A stretch of 64,000 nucleotides of DNA from Arenicellales bacterium (GTDB lineage Bacteria > Pseudomonadota > Gammaproteobacteria > Arenicellales > JAJDZL01), in NCBI GenBank assembly GCA_958295885.1, contig OY282380.1, positions 124,001 through 188,000 on the forward strand, read 5' to 3'. Positions 55,414 through 64,000 of the stretch are shown one piece after another. Under the pieces are notes generated by a model, which made no database searches, was not told where the DNA came from, and worked only from the letters and a program-made list of their open reading frames with translations. Positions within the stretch are counted from its first letter, which is position 1. Each line of letters begins with the position of its first letter. The position numbers and the translations under genes are program-made.

Positions 55414-56835
55414 CTACGCGAGAATTCTACGCCAATTGGTAGTGCCGTCCGCCAGATCTTCAATTTCAACTCCAAGTTCAGACAGCTCAGTACGAATTTT
55501 ATCGGCTTTGGACCAATTTCGTTCCCGCCTGGCAGCGGCGCGGACTGCGACTAAATTCTGGATTCGATGAATTTCCTCACCAGCATCCTCCAATCCCAAG
55601 TATCTTGATGGAGTCAGTATGATCAGTCCAAGTGCGCTTGTGATCCGATGAAGTGTGCTGCACAATCGTTCTGCCCGGGTTCGGTCATTCGCTTCAAGCG
55701 CACGATTCAGCTGCCTCACACAATTAAAAATTACAGCGATGGCGTCGGGCGTGTTGAAGTCGTCATCCATCGCAGCATGAAATTTAACGATGAAGTCCTG
55801 TTCAAATTCATTCCCTGCACAGATGCCGGCCTGCTCTGCTTTTTGGAGAGCAACATAGATGCGTCTGAGACCCAGCTTTGATTTTTCCAAATTCTTGTCG
55901 CTGTAGTTTAAGGGACTTCTGTAATGACTGCTGAGAAACAGAAACCGAAGCACCTCACCCATTCGCTTTCGGTCGGAATCGGCATCAAGAATCTCCCGAA
56001 TCGTAAAGAAATTCTTAAGCGACTTGGACATTTTTTCGGCATTGATTTGCAGATACCCATTGTGCATCCAGTAATTTACAAATTTTTCTCCCGTTGCAGC
56101 CTCTGACTGCGCAATTTCGTTTTCGTGATGCGGAAAGAGAAGATCCATGCCACCCCCGTGAATGTCAAAGTGATTTCCCAATAATCCCATGGACATCGCA
56201 GAACATTCGATATGCCATCCTGGCCTGCCTTCCCCCCAGGGTGAATTCCATTTTGGTTCATTGGGTTTGGAATGTTTCCACAGAACGAAATCGATGGGAT
56301 CATCCTTGTCTTCACCTACTTCAACCCGTGCGCCCGCCATCAGGTCATCCAGGTTCGTGCCAGAGAGCCGGCCATATTTGTCAAACTTTCGAGTTCGGTA
56401 ATACACATCACCATTTTCGGCCAAATATGCAAATCCTCGATCCATCAGCTTCGAGATTAAATCGATGATTTCAGTGATGTAGTCTGTCGCTCTCGGCTCA
56501 TGGTCCGGCTTTTGGGTGGACAATGCTTCCAGATCTTCGTTCATAAAGCCAATAAAACGATCTGTCAATTCTTGAATCGACTCACCGAGTTCGTTGGCTC
56601 TTTGAATAATCTTGTCGTCAATGTCCGTGATGTTCCTGACATACTTCACGTCAAATCCGCGATATCGCAAATAGCGTATGACGGCATCGAATCCAATCAT
56701 GACGCGAGCATGTCCAAGATGACAGTAGTCGTACACGGTCATGCCACAGACATAAATGTGAACTTGATTGTCGTGAATGGGAATAAAATTCTCTTTGTTC
56801 CCCGTTAAGTTGTTGTGAATAACCAGTCTATTCAT
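55414..56835 (-). CDS. cysS: cysteinyl-tRNA synthetase
   Basis: 473 residues, normal length. Class I signatures: CGMTVYDYCHLGHARVMIGF (HIGH-like), KMSKSLKNFFTI (KMSKS) near residue 270, plus zinc-binding residues in GRPGWHIECSAMSMGLLGNH and HHENEIAQSE. It charges tRNA-Cys. Divergent from lpxH with an 83-bp shared upstream region. Confidence 0.97.
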   Translation of the reverse strand: MNRLVIHNNLTGNKENFIPIHDNQVHIYVCGMTVYDYCHLGHARVMIGFDAVIRYLRYRGFDVKYVRNITDIDDKIIQRANELGESIQELTDRFIGFMNEDLEALSTQKPDHEPRATDYITEIIDLISKLMDRGFAYLAENGDVYYRTRKFDKYGRLSGTNLDDLMAGARVEVGEDKDDPIDFVLWKHSKPNEPKWNSPWGEGRPGWHIECSAMSMGLLGNHFDIHGGGMDLLFPHHENEIAQSEAATGEKFVNYWMHNGYLQINAEKMSKSLKNFFTIREILDADSDRKRMGEVLRFLFLSSHYRSPLNYSDKNLEKSKLGLRRIYVALQKAEQAGICAGNEFEQDFIVKFHAAMDDDFNTPDAIAVIFNCVRQLNRALEANDRTRAERLCSTLHRITSALGLIILTPSRYLGLEDAGEEIHRIQNLVAVRAAARRERNWSKADKIRTELSELGVEIEDLADGTTNWRRILA

Positions 56836-56918
56836 TGGTTTGTTAAAATTACAGGCTGTAGTCCGAAAACGGCTTCATTATAAAAATTCTGTTCTCTCTT
56901 CCTCTGACTGAAATATCC

Positions 56919-57662
56919 GTGGCTAAGTTCTTCATTTCCGACATTCATCTCGACCCGAACCGGCAGGACACTTACCGGAAGTTCATTCGCTATCTTCGTT
57001 CAATCGCAGCCGAAGCAGAAGAACTGTACATACTCGGTGATCTGTTTGAATACTGGATTGGCGATGATGCAGCGAGTCTGTTAGGACACGAGGCAGCAGT
57101 GAATGCCTTGAAACAACTTTCCGAAGATGGCGTAAGAATTTTTGTCATGCACGGAAACCGAGATTTCCTCATTGGTGAAGAGTTTGTATCCAGCTTTGAT
57201 GGAATGCTGCTTGACGCCGAGCATATTCTCCAAATTGGACCTCATTTTGTATTGCTGATGCATGGTGACAGCTTGTGTACGGACGATATTGAACATCAAC
57301 GATTTCGGGAAATCGTACTGTCGAGTCAATGGCAAAAAGCATTTTTGTCCCTAAATCTCCAGGATCGTATCGCGCGTGCGCTGGAATTGAGAGAGCTCAG
57401 TGAAAATTCAAAAGCAAAAAAACATTCAGACGTCATGGACGTGAATCTTGAAACCGTTTCTGACGTCATGCAGCGAAATAAAACGAACATTCTGATCCAT
57501 GGCCATGTTCACAAACGAGGCATCCATCAAGTTGAGATGAAAGGCGAAACAGGCATTCGCTATGTTCTCGGTGATTGGGACAGCAACAAAGATGGCGTGA
57601 TTCGAATTGATTCAGCAGGTGAAATTGAACTGTACTGCCCCAGCGACTGTGCTCAGTTCTAA
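56919..57662 (+). CDS. lpxH: UDP-2,3-diacylglucosamine diphosphatase
   Basis: 247 residues, start GTG at 56919 (MAKFFISDIHLDPNRQ). Calcineurin-like metallophosphatase motifs are ISDIHLD, LGDLFEYWIGDD, VMHGNRDFLIG and HGDSLCTDD, then ILIHGHVHKRGIH. It makes lipid X in lipid A synthesis, so the organism has a Gram-negative outer membrane. The 3-prime end overlaps purF by 4 bases, convergent. Confidence 0.96.
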   Translation: MAKFFISDIHLDPNRQDTYRKFIRYLRSIAAEAEELYILGDLFEYWIGDDAASLLGHEAAVNALKQLSEDGVRIFVMHGNRDFLIGEEFVSSFDGMLLDAEHILQIGPHFVLLMHGDSLCTDDIEHQRFREIVLSSQWQKAFLSLNLQDRIARALELRELSENSKAKKHSDVMDVNLETVSDVMQRNKTNILIHGHVHKRGIHQVEMKGETGIRYVLGDWDSNKDGVIRIDSAGEIELYCPSDCAQF

Positions 57663-59179
57663 TTGGCGCCTGCGGCTCGATTCAACTCGAACAATGTTCC
57701 ACTTTCAAGTCTTCGAGTTTTATCATTTCTCGTTCGTTCCAATTGATTCAGATAGCTGGAAGTCACGTTTCCGGTAACATACTTTCCGTCAAATACCGAC
57801 ATTTCGAATGCGTCAACGTCTGAATTCGTAGTCAACACTGACTTTTTCAGATCTTCAAGGCGCTGATACAGAACAAAATCAGCACCAAGTTTTTTGCAGA
57901 CCTGCTCTGAATCTCGCTTGTATGCGATCAACTCAGATCTACTGGGAATGTCAATTCCGTACACGTTTGGATGGCGGATGGGTGGAGAAGCTGAGGTTAC
58001 ATAAACTGACTTTGCGCCTGCCTGCCGAGCACGCGCGACAATTTGCTTCGAGGTGGTTCCCCTTACGATCGAATCATCCACGAGGAGCACATTCTTGCCT
58101 TCGAATTCCAAGTTCATCGCGTTGAGCTTGTGTCGGACTGAATATTTGCGCTGATCTTGACTGGGCATGATGAATGTCCTGTCAAAATACCGATTCTTGA
58201 TTAATCCCTCTCTGTATTTCACGCCAATGGTGTGGGCCATCTGCAAAGCCGCAGGTCTGCTTGTGTCCGGTATGGGCATGACAACGTCGATTTCATGATT
58301 CGGAAACAGTTCCAAAAATCGATGACCGAGCCATTCACCCATGCGAAGACGGGTTTTGTAGACAGAAATTCGATCGATCATGGAATCCGGCCGCGCCAAA
58401 TACACGTACTCAAAAATGCAGGGCGTCGAATACGTATCGTTAGAACACTGGTGACTGTGTACGTTTCCTTTTGAATCAATGAAAATTGCTTCGCCTGGCA
58501 TTACATCTCGCTCAACTTGAAATTCGAGCGTATCCAGCGCCACGCTTTCAGAAGCAAACGCAAAGTCTTTGCCTTTGGAGGTCTCACGAGCACCATAAAC
58601 CAAGGGCCGAATTCCGTGCTTGTCTCGAAAGGCCAAAATTCCGTAGCCAACAATCAATACCGTAACTGCAAATGCGCCCTGACACCGTTCGAATATCTTT
58701 TTTACTGCTTTGAATACATGCTTTGGTTTGAGGTTTCCACCAGATTTTCGAACGGTCGTCGACAACTCGAAGGCAAACACGTTCAGCATGATTTCCGAGT
58801 CAGAACTCGTATTGATCTGTCGCCGGTTGCCCCAGAAAACCTGCTCACCAAGTTTGTGCGCGTTGATCAGGTTCCCGTTGTGAGCCAAGGCGATTCCATA
58901 AGGAGAGTTGACATAAAACGGCTGTGCTTCGGCATGGGTGTTGCCGCCTGCTGTTGGGTATCGAACATGCCCGATTCCCATCGAACCTTTTAAGTCGCAA
59001 ACGATTTTTCCAGGAAGGACATCGCGCGCAAGGCCTCGACCGGTGCGTGCGTAGACTCTCTGGCCGTCACTCGTCACAATTCCAGCAGCATCCTGTCCCC
59101 GATGCTGAAGAATCGATAGAGCTTCGTAGATTTCAAGACTTGACTGCTGAGAAGAAAAGATCGCAACTACGCCACACAC
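57659..59179 (-). CDS. purF: amidophosphoribosyltransferase
   Basis: 506 residues. After Met1 the catalytic Cys starts CGVVAIFSSQQSSLEIYEAL, as in the Ntn-hydrolase glutaminase domain. The PRPP loop is NVLLVDDSIVRGTTSKQIVA near residue 365. It commits PRPP and glutamine to purine synthesis. It is of the E. coli type, with no propeptide or visible cluster cysteines. It lies next to cvpA, the usual partner upstream. Confidence 0.97.
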   Translation of the reverse strand: MCGVVAIFSSQQSSLEIYEALSILQHRGQDAAGIVTSDGQRVYARTGRGLARDVLPGKIVCDLKGSMGIGHVRYPTAGGNTHAEAQPFYVNSPYGIALAHNGNLINAHKLGEQVFWGNRRQINTSSDSEIMLNVFAFELSTTVRKSGGNLKPKHVFKAVKKIFERCQGAFAVTVLIVGYGILAFRDKHGIRPLVYGARETSKGKDFAFASESVALDTLEFQVERDVMPGEAIFIDSKGNVHSHQCSNDTYSTPCIFEYVYLARPDSMIDRISVYKTRLRMGEWLGHRFLELFPNHEIDVVMPIPDTSRPAALQMAHTIGVKYREGLIKNRYFDRTFIMPSQDQRKYSVRHKLNAMNLEFEGKNVLLVDDSIVRGTTSKQIVARARQAGAKSVYVTSASPPIRHPNVYGIDIPSRSELIAYKRDSEQVCKKLGADFVLYQRLEDLKKSVLTTNSDVDAFEMSVFDGKYVTGNVTSSYLNQLERTRNDKTRRLESGTLFELNRAAGAN

Positions 59180-59254
59180 GGCATAACCTCCATTTGTTTG
59201 AATTTCGCTGAATTTTGGTTATGGTCACAAGTGATCAGCATCGTTCTTTACCGT

Positions 59255-59752
59255 CTACACTGTGGGAGGAGTCGACGTCAGAAACTCTGCAAGTACGTTT
59301 CTTATGGAAAAAACATACGGTTCCAACACGGTCAGCACCAAGGATTCCTGCCACCATGGTGAATCAATGATGAATGTGAACGACGCGACAACCGCCAGCA
59401 CCAAAGAAATTACCACCCCGCGAAAAGCCCCAAAAGCAGTACCTAACGTTGTGTCGACTCCCGACAAGCTCTCGAAAGAAATTGCACGTGCGACCACTGC
59501 GCTCACGACGGATGATAAAAGCAGAACGGCAAAAAACATTGCGATATGGCCAAGTATCAACTGCATTTTCGGATTCAAGTCGAATCCGGAAAAGAGCGGG
59601 GCTACCAAGCTACCATAATTCCAAGTGCTCCAAGCTGAGAAAATCCAACATAAGACTGACAACAAAGAGCGTACGAAACCACGGTAGGCCCCTATCAACA
59701 AAGACAAGAAAATTATGACAACGAAACCGATGTCAATATAGATTGTGGACAA
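59255..59752 (-). CDS. cvpA: CvpA family protein
   Basis: 165 residues with four membrane helices (YIDIGFVVIIFLSLLIGAYR at the start, then RGFVRSLLSVLCW). A conserved segment GVDTTLGTAFGAFRGVVIS follows. It is needed for colicin V production in E. coli and for envelope homeostasis, with unknown chemistry. It sits 75 bp before purF, in the usual order. Confidence 0.93.
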   Translation of the reverse strand: MSTIYIDIGFVVIIFLSLLIGAYRGFVRSLLSVLCWIFSAWSTWNYGSLVAPLFSGFDLNPKMQLILGHIAMFFAVLLLSSVVSAVVARAISFESLSGVDTTLGTAFGAFRGVVISLVLAVVASFTFIIDSPWWQESLVLTVLEPYVFSIRNVLAEFLTSTPPTV

Positions 59753-59974
59753 GAATCACTACTTCCTGAGACGTGTGTAGGCTACAGCATCCGGACATTC
59801 AAAAGTTTTAAGTTCAACCTACTTTTCGTCAGATATTTTAACATACAGTAAAATTGGCGGGCTGAAATCGGAGACGAGCTGATCAATTGACTGGAAGAGG
59901 AACATATGACAGTGGGTCAGTTGCAGTTCAACACTAAGGTTTGACCCGTCAGAACTTGTGGACTGAGCTGCCTA

Positions 59975-60643
59975 TTAACCTGTAAAGTCTCGAATGATTC
60001 CACCTTTGACGTTGTGCTGCTTGCCCAAAATGCTTCTGGCCTGAATTGCATCTTTTTCAGATTTGTAGGGTCCAACCAATACTCGAGAAAACTGATCGTC
60101 ACCGTGCTCAATTTCCGTTGGGAACTGGATCGTGTTAAACTTCAGACGCTCTACATCCGCATTCACTGCGCTTTTGAAGGCGCCAACCTGCACATACCAT
60201 CCAGCCGGAACGGAATTGCTCGAATCATCTGTTGACTTCGGCTGAGACGTGGTCGTAACAGATTTTATTATTTGTGCGCTTTCGATCTCAGTTTCAGTGA
60301 CCGTACTCAATTCTTCCTTTCTGGCAACCTGAACGATGTCATTTGATGAAGATATCTGATCTCCGGCACCGTTGCGTTCAGGAGATTGCTGCTGATTCTT
60401 CTGAGAAAATTCAACATTCCCGTTCTCAGCTGAAGCCAGCTCTTTCGGAGTTGGCGAGAGAATGTCTGTTTCAACTGACTCTACGCTGTGAGCAACTGAC
60501 TCCTGGGAAATTTTGTAACTTGGACCCGACAGAAATATCATCCCGAAAATTCCGATGACCGCGCTCCAAAAAAGCAGTCCGACAAAAATATTGCCAGATT
60601 TTCGATAAACGGAGGCCTCGCTTCTTTTCAATTTAGCAAACAT
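59975..60643 (-). CDS. SPOR-domain cell division protein (DedD-like)
   Basis: 222 residues: a short cytoplasmic start, one membrane helix (VGLLFWSAVIGIFGMIFL), a polar linker rich in Ser, Glu and Gln, and a C-terminal SPOR domain (GWYVQVGAFKSAVNADVERL then SRVLVGPYKSEKDAIQARSI). SPOR domains bind denuded glycan at the septum. The place between folC and cvpA is that of dedD. Its start overlaps the end of folC by 11 bases. Confidence 0.92.
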   Translation of the reverse strand: MFAKLKRSEASVYRKSGNIFVGLLFWSAVIGIFGMIFLSGPSYKISQESVAHSVESVETDILSPTPKELASAENGNVEFSQKNQQQSPERNGAGDQISSSNDIVQVARKEELSTVTETEIESAQIIKSVTTTSQPKSTDDSSNSVPAGWYVQVGAFKSAVNADVERLKFNTIQFPTEIEHGDDQFSRVLVGPYKSEKDAIQARSILGKQHNVKGGIIRDFTG

Positions 60644-61985
60644 GAGCTGATCCGCCCCGATATTTCTGGAGAATGTCCCCTACTGTTAAAAATGAACCAA
60701 ATACCACAATTCGGTCATGCGTTTGAACAATTGAACGAGCCGCATTGAATGCTTCTGTCACGTCGTAGTGCAAATGTACGGGAGCAATGCTGTCCAAAAC
60801 CGGCTGCACCCGGCGAAAAAGTTTTCTAGCTGTAATGCCTCTTTTATCTTGAATCCCACATAAATGCCATTGATCAATCACCGATTTGATGCTGTCAACC
60901 ATGATTTCTATGGGCTTTTCCGACAGCACGGACATGATCGCGATATTTTTCCCTTCGACCGGGTGTTCTGCGAGAAAAGCAGATAATTCTCGAACAGACT
61001 CAATATTGTGGGCAACGTCCAACAAAATTTGCGGAGATTTCTGAACGAGCTGCAATCTCCCTTCCAGCACGGAGCTGCCTACGCCGGTTCGAATTGCCTC
61101 GTCGCTGATGTTCAAATATTTTCGCGCCAGAACGGCAATCATCACGGCACCAGCTGAATTGTCCTGCTGACAATTGCCTGGTATGGATGGAAGAGGAATC
61201 GAATCTATGCCGTTTTCAAATCCATTGCAGCTTGAGGTCCAAGACCAGTCGAATTCATGCGCATGTGCTGAAAAATCTTCTCCATTTACATATAGATTGA
61301 GAGAAAGCTCGCCTGCTGCTGATCGAATTGATTCAGGCAAATTCCTGTCGGTACAGACTGCCAGCTGATCGCTCCTTAAAATTCCGGCTTTTTCAAAACC
61401 AATCTGTTCGCGATCGCTGCCGAGCCATTTTTCATGATCAGTCCCAATCGAAGTAATGCAGGCCAATTCTGCATTCAAGACGTTTACCGCGTCTTTTCGG
61501 CCACCCAATCCTACTTCCAGAATTGCAACATCAACCTGCCTGCGAATGAAATAATCAATTGCGATTGCTGTTCCGTATTCGAAAAAAGTCAGAGGCACAT
61601 TTTCCCTAATTTTCTCAACTCGTTCGAATTCTTCGATTAATTCAGAATCTGAAATTGGCTGTCCGCTCACAACAAACCGTTCATTTATATGAACCAGATG
61701 AGGAGAGGTATAAAGCCCCGTTACGTATCCTGCGTGTCGAAAAATGGACTCCAACATCGTAGCAACGGAACCTTTGCCGTTGGTACCTGCTACGGTCACA
61801 ACTAAAAAAGGAATTCCATCTTTAGTAATTCGATTGATGACATCAGTCACTCGGTCGAGCGTCAGATCCATTGTTCGATAGTGCAGCAGCTGAATGTGCT
61901 CAATCCATCGATCAATATCGCTGTGATCTGCAGTTCGTAACTGAAAATTTAGAATTTTATCGGTCTGTAGACTACCAGACGTCAT
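60633..61985 (-). CDS. folC: dihydrofolate/folylpolyglutamate synthase
   Basis: 450 residues. The Mur-ligase ATP loop is [20 protein letters not shown] near residue 65. [25 protein letters not shown] and [14 protein letters not shown] (C-terminal domain) follow. It adds glutamates to folates. Its start overlaps the end of accD by 14 bases. Confidence 0.96.
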   Translation of the reverse strand: MTSGSLQTDKILNFQLRTADHSDIDRWIEHIQLLHYRTMDLTLDRVTDVINRITKDGIPFLVVTVAGTNGKGSVATMLESIFRHAGYVTGLYTSPHLVHINERFVVSGQPISDSELIEEFERVEKIRENVPLTFFEYGTAIAIDYFIRRQVDVAILEVGLGGRKDAVNVLNAELACITSIGTDHEKWLGSDREQIGFEKAGILRSDQLAVCTDRNLPESIRSAAGELSLNLYVNGEDFSAHAHEFDWSWTSSCNGFENGIDSIPLPSIPGNCQQDNSAGAVMIAVLARKYLNISDEAIRTGVGSSVLEGRLQLVQKSPQILLDVAHNIESVRELSAFLAEHPVEGKNIAIMSVLSEKPIEIMVDSIKSVIDQWHLCGIQDKRGITARKLFRRVQPVLDSIAPVHLHYDVTEAFNAARSIVQTHDRIVVFGSFLTVGDILQKYRGGSAHVC

Positions 61986-62856
61986 GGTTGGTCGCTCTCA
62001 CGCGTCTTGATACCAGAGTTAACAGCAACTGATAGACAATGGTTCTGATTTCTCTTCGGTCAACAAGCATGTCAACTGCTCCATGTTCCAGTTGAAATTC
62101 AGCTCGCTGAAAACCTTCCGGAAGAGACTCTCGAACGGTTTGTTCGATGACTCGCGGGCCGGCAAATCCTATCAATGCTTTGGGTTCTGCGATGATAATA
62201 TCTCCGAGCATGGCAAGACTCGCCGATACGCCACCCATCGTTGGGTCCGCAAGTACAGAAATATAGGGGACCCCTTCGTCTTTGAGTTTTCTGATCGCCG
62301 CTGTCGTTTTTGCCATTTGCAACAGGGAAAACATTGATTCCTGCATTCTCGCTCCACCGCTGGTACAGAAACAGACCAATGGTGAATGATCGCTGATGCT
62401 GGCATTCACTGCGTGGACAAATCGTTCACCAACGACAGAACCCATTGAACCTCCAAGAAAGCCAAACTCGAATGCGCTTACGACTACAGGCATCCCGTTT
62501 AGTTTTCCTCGGGCGATTTCCAGCGCATCCAGATTTCCAGTTCGTTTCTGTGCCTCGGACAGTCTGTCTTTGTATTTCTTGCTGTCTCGAAATTTCAACA
62601 GGTCAATTGGTTTCACCGCGCCATCAATATAGTCAATGGTATCGGCATCGAGAAATGATGAGATTCTATCTTTAGCCGTCATGCGCATATGATGATTGCA
62701 CTTCGGACAGACACCTAAATTTTCATCCAACTCCATCCGATAGATCACACCACTGCATTCAGAACACTTGACCCAAATTCCTTCGGGCACTCTCTTTTTC
62801 GAAAGAACCGTACTTGCCTTTACCTTGGGCGGCAGCAGTTTCGTAAACCAGCTCAT
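61972..62856 (-). CDS. accD: acetyl-CoA carboxylase carboxyltransferase beta subunit
   Basis: 294 residues. The N-terminal zinc ribbon is [14 protein letters not shown] and [12 protein letters not shown]. The carboxyltransferase fold shows [36 protein letters not shown] and [16 protein letters not shown]. It transfers carboxyl from biotin to acetyl-CoA to make malonyl-CoA. It lies 9 bases after trpF. Confidence 0.97.
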   Translation of the reverse strand: MSWFTKLLPPKVKASTVLSKKRVPEGIWVKCSECSGVIYRMELDENLGVCPKCNHHMRMTAKDRISSFLDADTIDYIDGAVKPIDLLKFRDSKKYKDRLSEAQKRTGNLDALEIARGKLNGMPVVVSAFEFGFLGGSMGSVVGERFVHAVNASISDHSPLVCFCTSGGARMQESMFSLLQMAKTTAAIRKLKDEGVPYISVLADPTMGGVSASLAMLGDIIIAEPKALIGFAGPRVIEQTVRESLPEGFQRAEFQLEHGAVDMLVDRREIRTIVYQLLLTLVSRRVRATNHDVW

Positions 62857-62865
62857 GCGATACGT

Positions 62866-63555
62866 TCAGGCAACTGCGATATTTTTGGCATGCTCATATT
62901 TTCGAACTGCTTGCACGAATTCCTGAACAGCATTTACATTCTTTTTCCCTGGAAATGACTCCACACCGGTGCTGACATCAACTGCACAAGGCTGCATCAA
63001 GCGAATCGCATCAGTGACATTCTCGGCATGCAAACCACCTGCCAAAATCAACGGAGTCTTTAAATTCGGCACTGAATCCCATGAAAAAGCAACACCCGTT
63101 CCCCCGATTCGTTTGGGGTCGTAGGTATCCAGCAGCACTGCACTGGCCTCCGCATAATCATGAACAGCCTGTTCCATTTGGGATGATGCTTGAACCCTTA
63201 CTGCCTTGATATACGGCAATCCAGCGTCCTTGCATCGAGTCGGAGATTCGCTACCATGAAATTGGACAAAGTCAGGTTTAACTTTCTTAACAATTTTTTC
63301 GAGCACATGATCAGGAGGATCAACTACAACTGCTACAGCTGAAACGTTTTCTGGAAGCAGTTCGCGAATTTCTTTAGCTTGGTTGCAGGTTAAGTTGCGC
63401 GGGCTCGGTCCGTAAAAAACGAGTCCAATTGCATCAATTCCACTTTGACAGACTCCAATCGCATCTTCAACGCGGGTGATTCCGCAAACTTTGATCTGAA
63501 TCTTTGTTTGTTCTGTGAATTTGGGAAAACTGAGAAAACGAGAATGAAGCTTCAT
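62866..63555 (-). CDS. trpF: phosphoribosylanthranilate isomerase
   Basis: About 229 residues from the Met at 63555 (MKLHSRFLSFPK). A Met five codons earlier (63570) is possible. The TIM-barrel start is IKVCGITRVEDAI with the catalytic Cys, then AIGLVFYGPSPRNL. VDVSTGVESFPGKKN, with the catalytic Asp, comes near the end. It acts in tryptophan synthesis. No other trp gene is in the window, as in many gammaproteobacteria where trpF lies beside accD-folC. Confidence 0.95.
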   Translation of the reverse strand: MKLHSRFLSFPKFTEQTKIQIKVCGITRVEDAIGVCQSGIDAIGLVFYGPSPRNLTCNQAKEIRELLPENVSAVAVVVDPPDHVLEKIVKKVKPDFVQFHGSESPTRCKDAGLPYIKAVRVQASSQMEQAVHDYAEASAVLLDTYDPKRIGGTGVAFSWDSVPNLKTPLILAGGLHAENVTDAIRLMQPCAVDVSTGVESFPGKKNVNAVQEFVQAVRKYEHAKNIAVA

Positions 63556-63570
63556 TATTAAACAGTTCAA

Positions 63571-64000
63571 ATTTGAACTCTAAAATTATCTTGAATGGAT
63601 AATCCCCTGTGAAAGCTTTTAATCCAAATTACTGACTTGAAACAGCTCCAAATTATACGAAATGCGAGCAAACGCGATTAAACTTCAACCAACTTTCGAG
63701 ATTGACTGCCTAATAGAGAAAAGTTCCAATCGTTTCATTTTTTTAACGCCTGCATGTCATCAAATAATGGATAAGGCCAAATCTTGCCTGTACGATTCAA
63801 TTTTCACAATTCAACCTATCAGGGGCATGATGAAGTTTGAAGTGTAAGTATTAGAAATCACTCCCGATAATTTTACCGTCCATAAAAGTGAAAATTTTTC
63901 CAATTTCGTAGAATTCTTGATCAATTCAATTGGTAATAAGCTGGCTGTTCAATCTATTTGAACGAATGAGGCGATTCTTTCACAGTCTCGACGGCAGCGA
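63571..64000. other. right-edge region with a possible element end
   Basis: No convincing gene. A 61-codon frame at 63662 has no start signal. CTTTCACAGTCTC at 63977-63989 is identical to the end of the 129-bp MITE, so a related element may lie here. A weak opposite end (CCTGTGAAAG) is near 63608. Confidence 0.4.

Overview
The window looks like a chromosomal segment of a gammaproteobacterium with moderate GC content. The best evidence is gene order: trpF-accD-folC-SPOR protein-cvpA-purF, the yafS-like methyltransferase-rnhA-dnaQ set divergent from mltD, and ilvB-ilvN-ilvC-psd-pssA-leuA. I cannot assign a genus. I found no rRNA gene, tRNA gene or CRISPR array.

Layout. (1) 1-5600: sparse and partly decayed. 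It holds a frameshifted gene at the left edge, a lipoprotein, an M19 dipeptidase-like protein that lacks several zinc ligands, a frameshifted DUF6338-type membrane protein followed by a tiny proline-rich protein, and remnants of a group II intron, an IS110 and an IS66. (2) 5689-8236: an amidase and, convergent with it, a plant-type SABATH carboxyl methyltransferase. (3) 8325-15668: a ten-gene Mrp-type cation/proton antiporter operon with three large MrpD/NuoL-like subunits. (4) 15670-24890: a mobile-element graveyard. It contains an intact IS110, several IS66 3-prime scars, a 1.6-kb tandem duplication of an Rpn nuclease gene, a coiled-coil nuclease and a truncated Rpn gene. (5) 25127-31072: a complete type I restriction-modification operon (hsdM, hsdS, hsdR). 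(6) 31073-40800: small genes, IS scars, a second intact IS110 and a decaying three-gene cluster: an HSP90/histidine-kinase-like ATPase pseudogene, an intact receiver-like protein with a Cys cluster, and a frameshifted third gene. An IS481/Mu-like transposase here is broken by a 129-bp MITE. (7) 40798-42470: an AbiE toxin-antitoxin pair. (8) 42892-63555: housekeeping genes for fluoride export, DNA repair and replication, cell wall, branched-chain amino acids, phospholipid, cysteinyl-tRNA, lipid A, purine, folate, fatty acid and tryptophan synthesis.

Main points for a second look. The leu region has a classical attenuator: a 24-codon leader peptide with seven leucines, whose stop codon lies inside a terminator hairpin, sits just upstream of leuA. 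The two IS110 copies have related structured leaders, probably bridge RNAs. Each has a perfect 38-40 bp palindrome, of unrelated sequence, at nearly the same distance upstream of its transposase, which suggests palindromes are the target. The receiver/GHKL-ATPase cluster, next to restriction-modification and AbiE genes, is the best candidate for an undescribed signalling or defence system, although this copy is degrading. Many frameshifts, IS scars and Rpn copies suggest a genome with relaxed selection and active or recent transposition.
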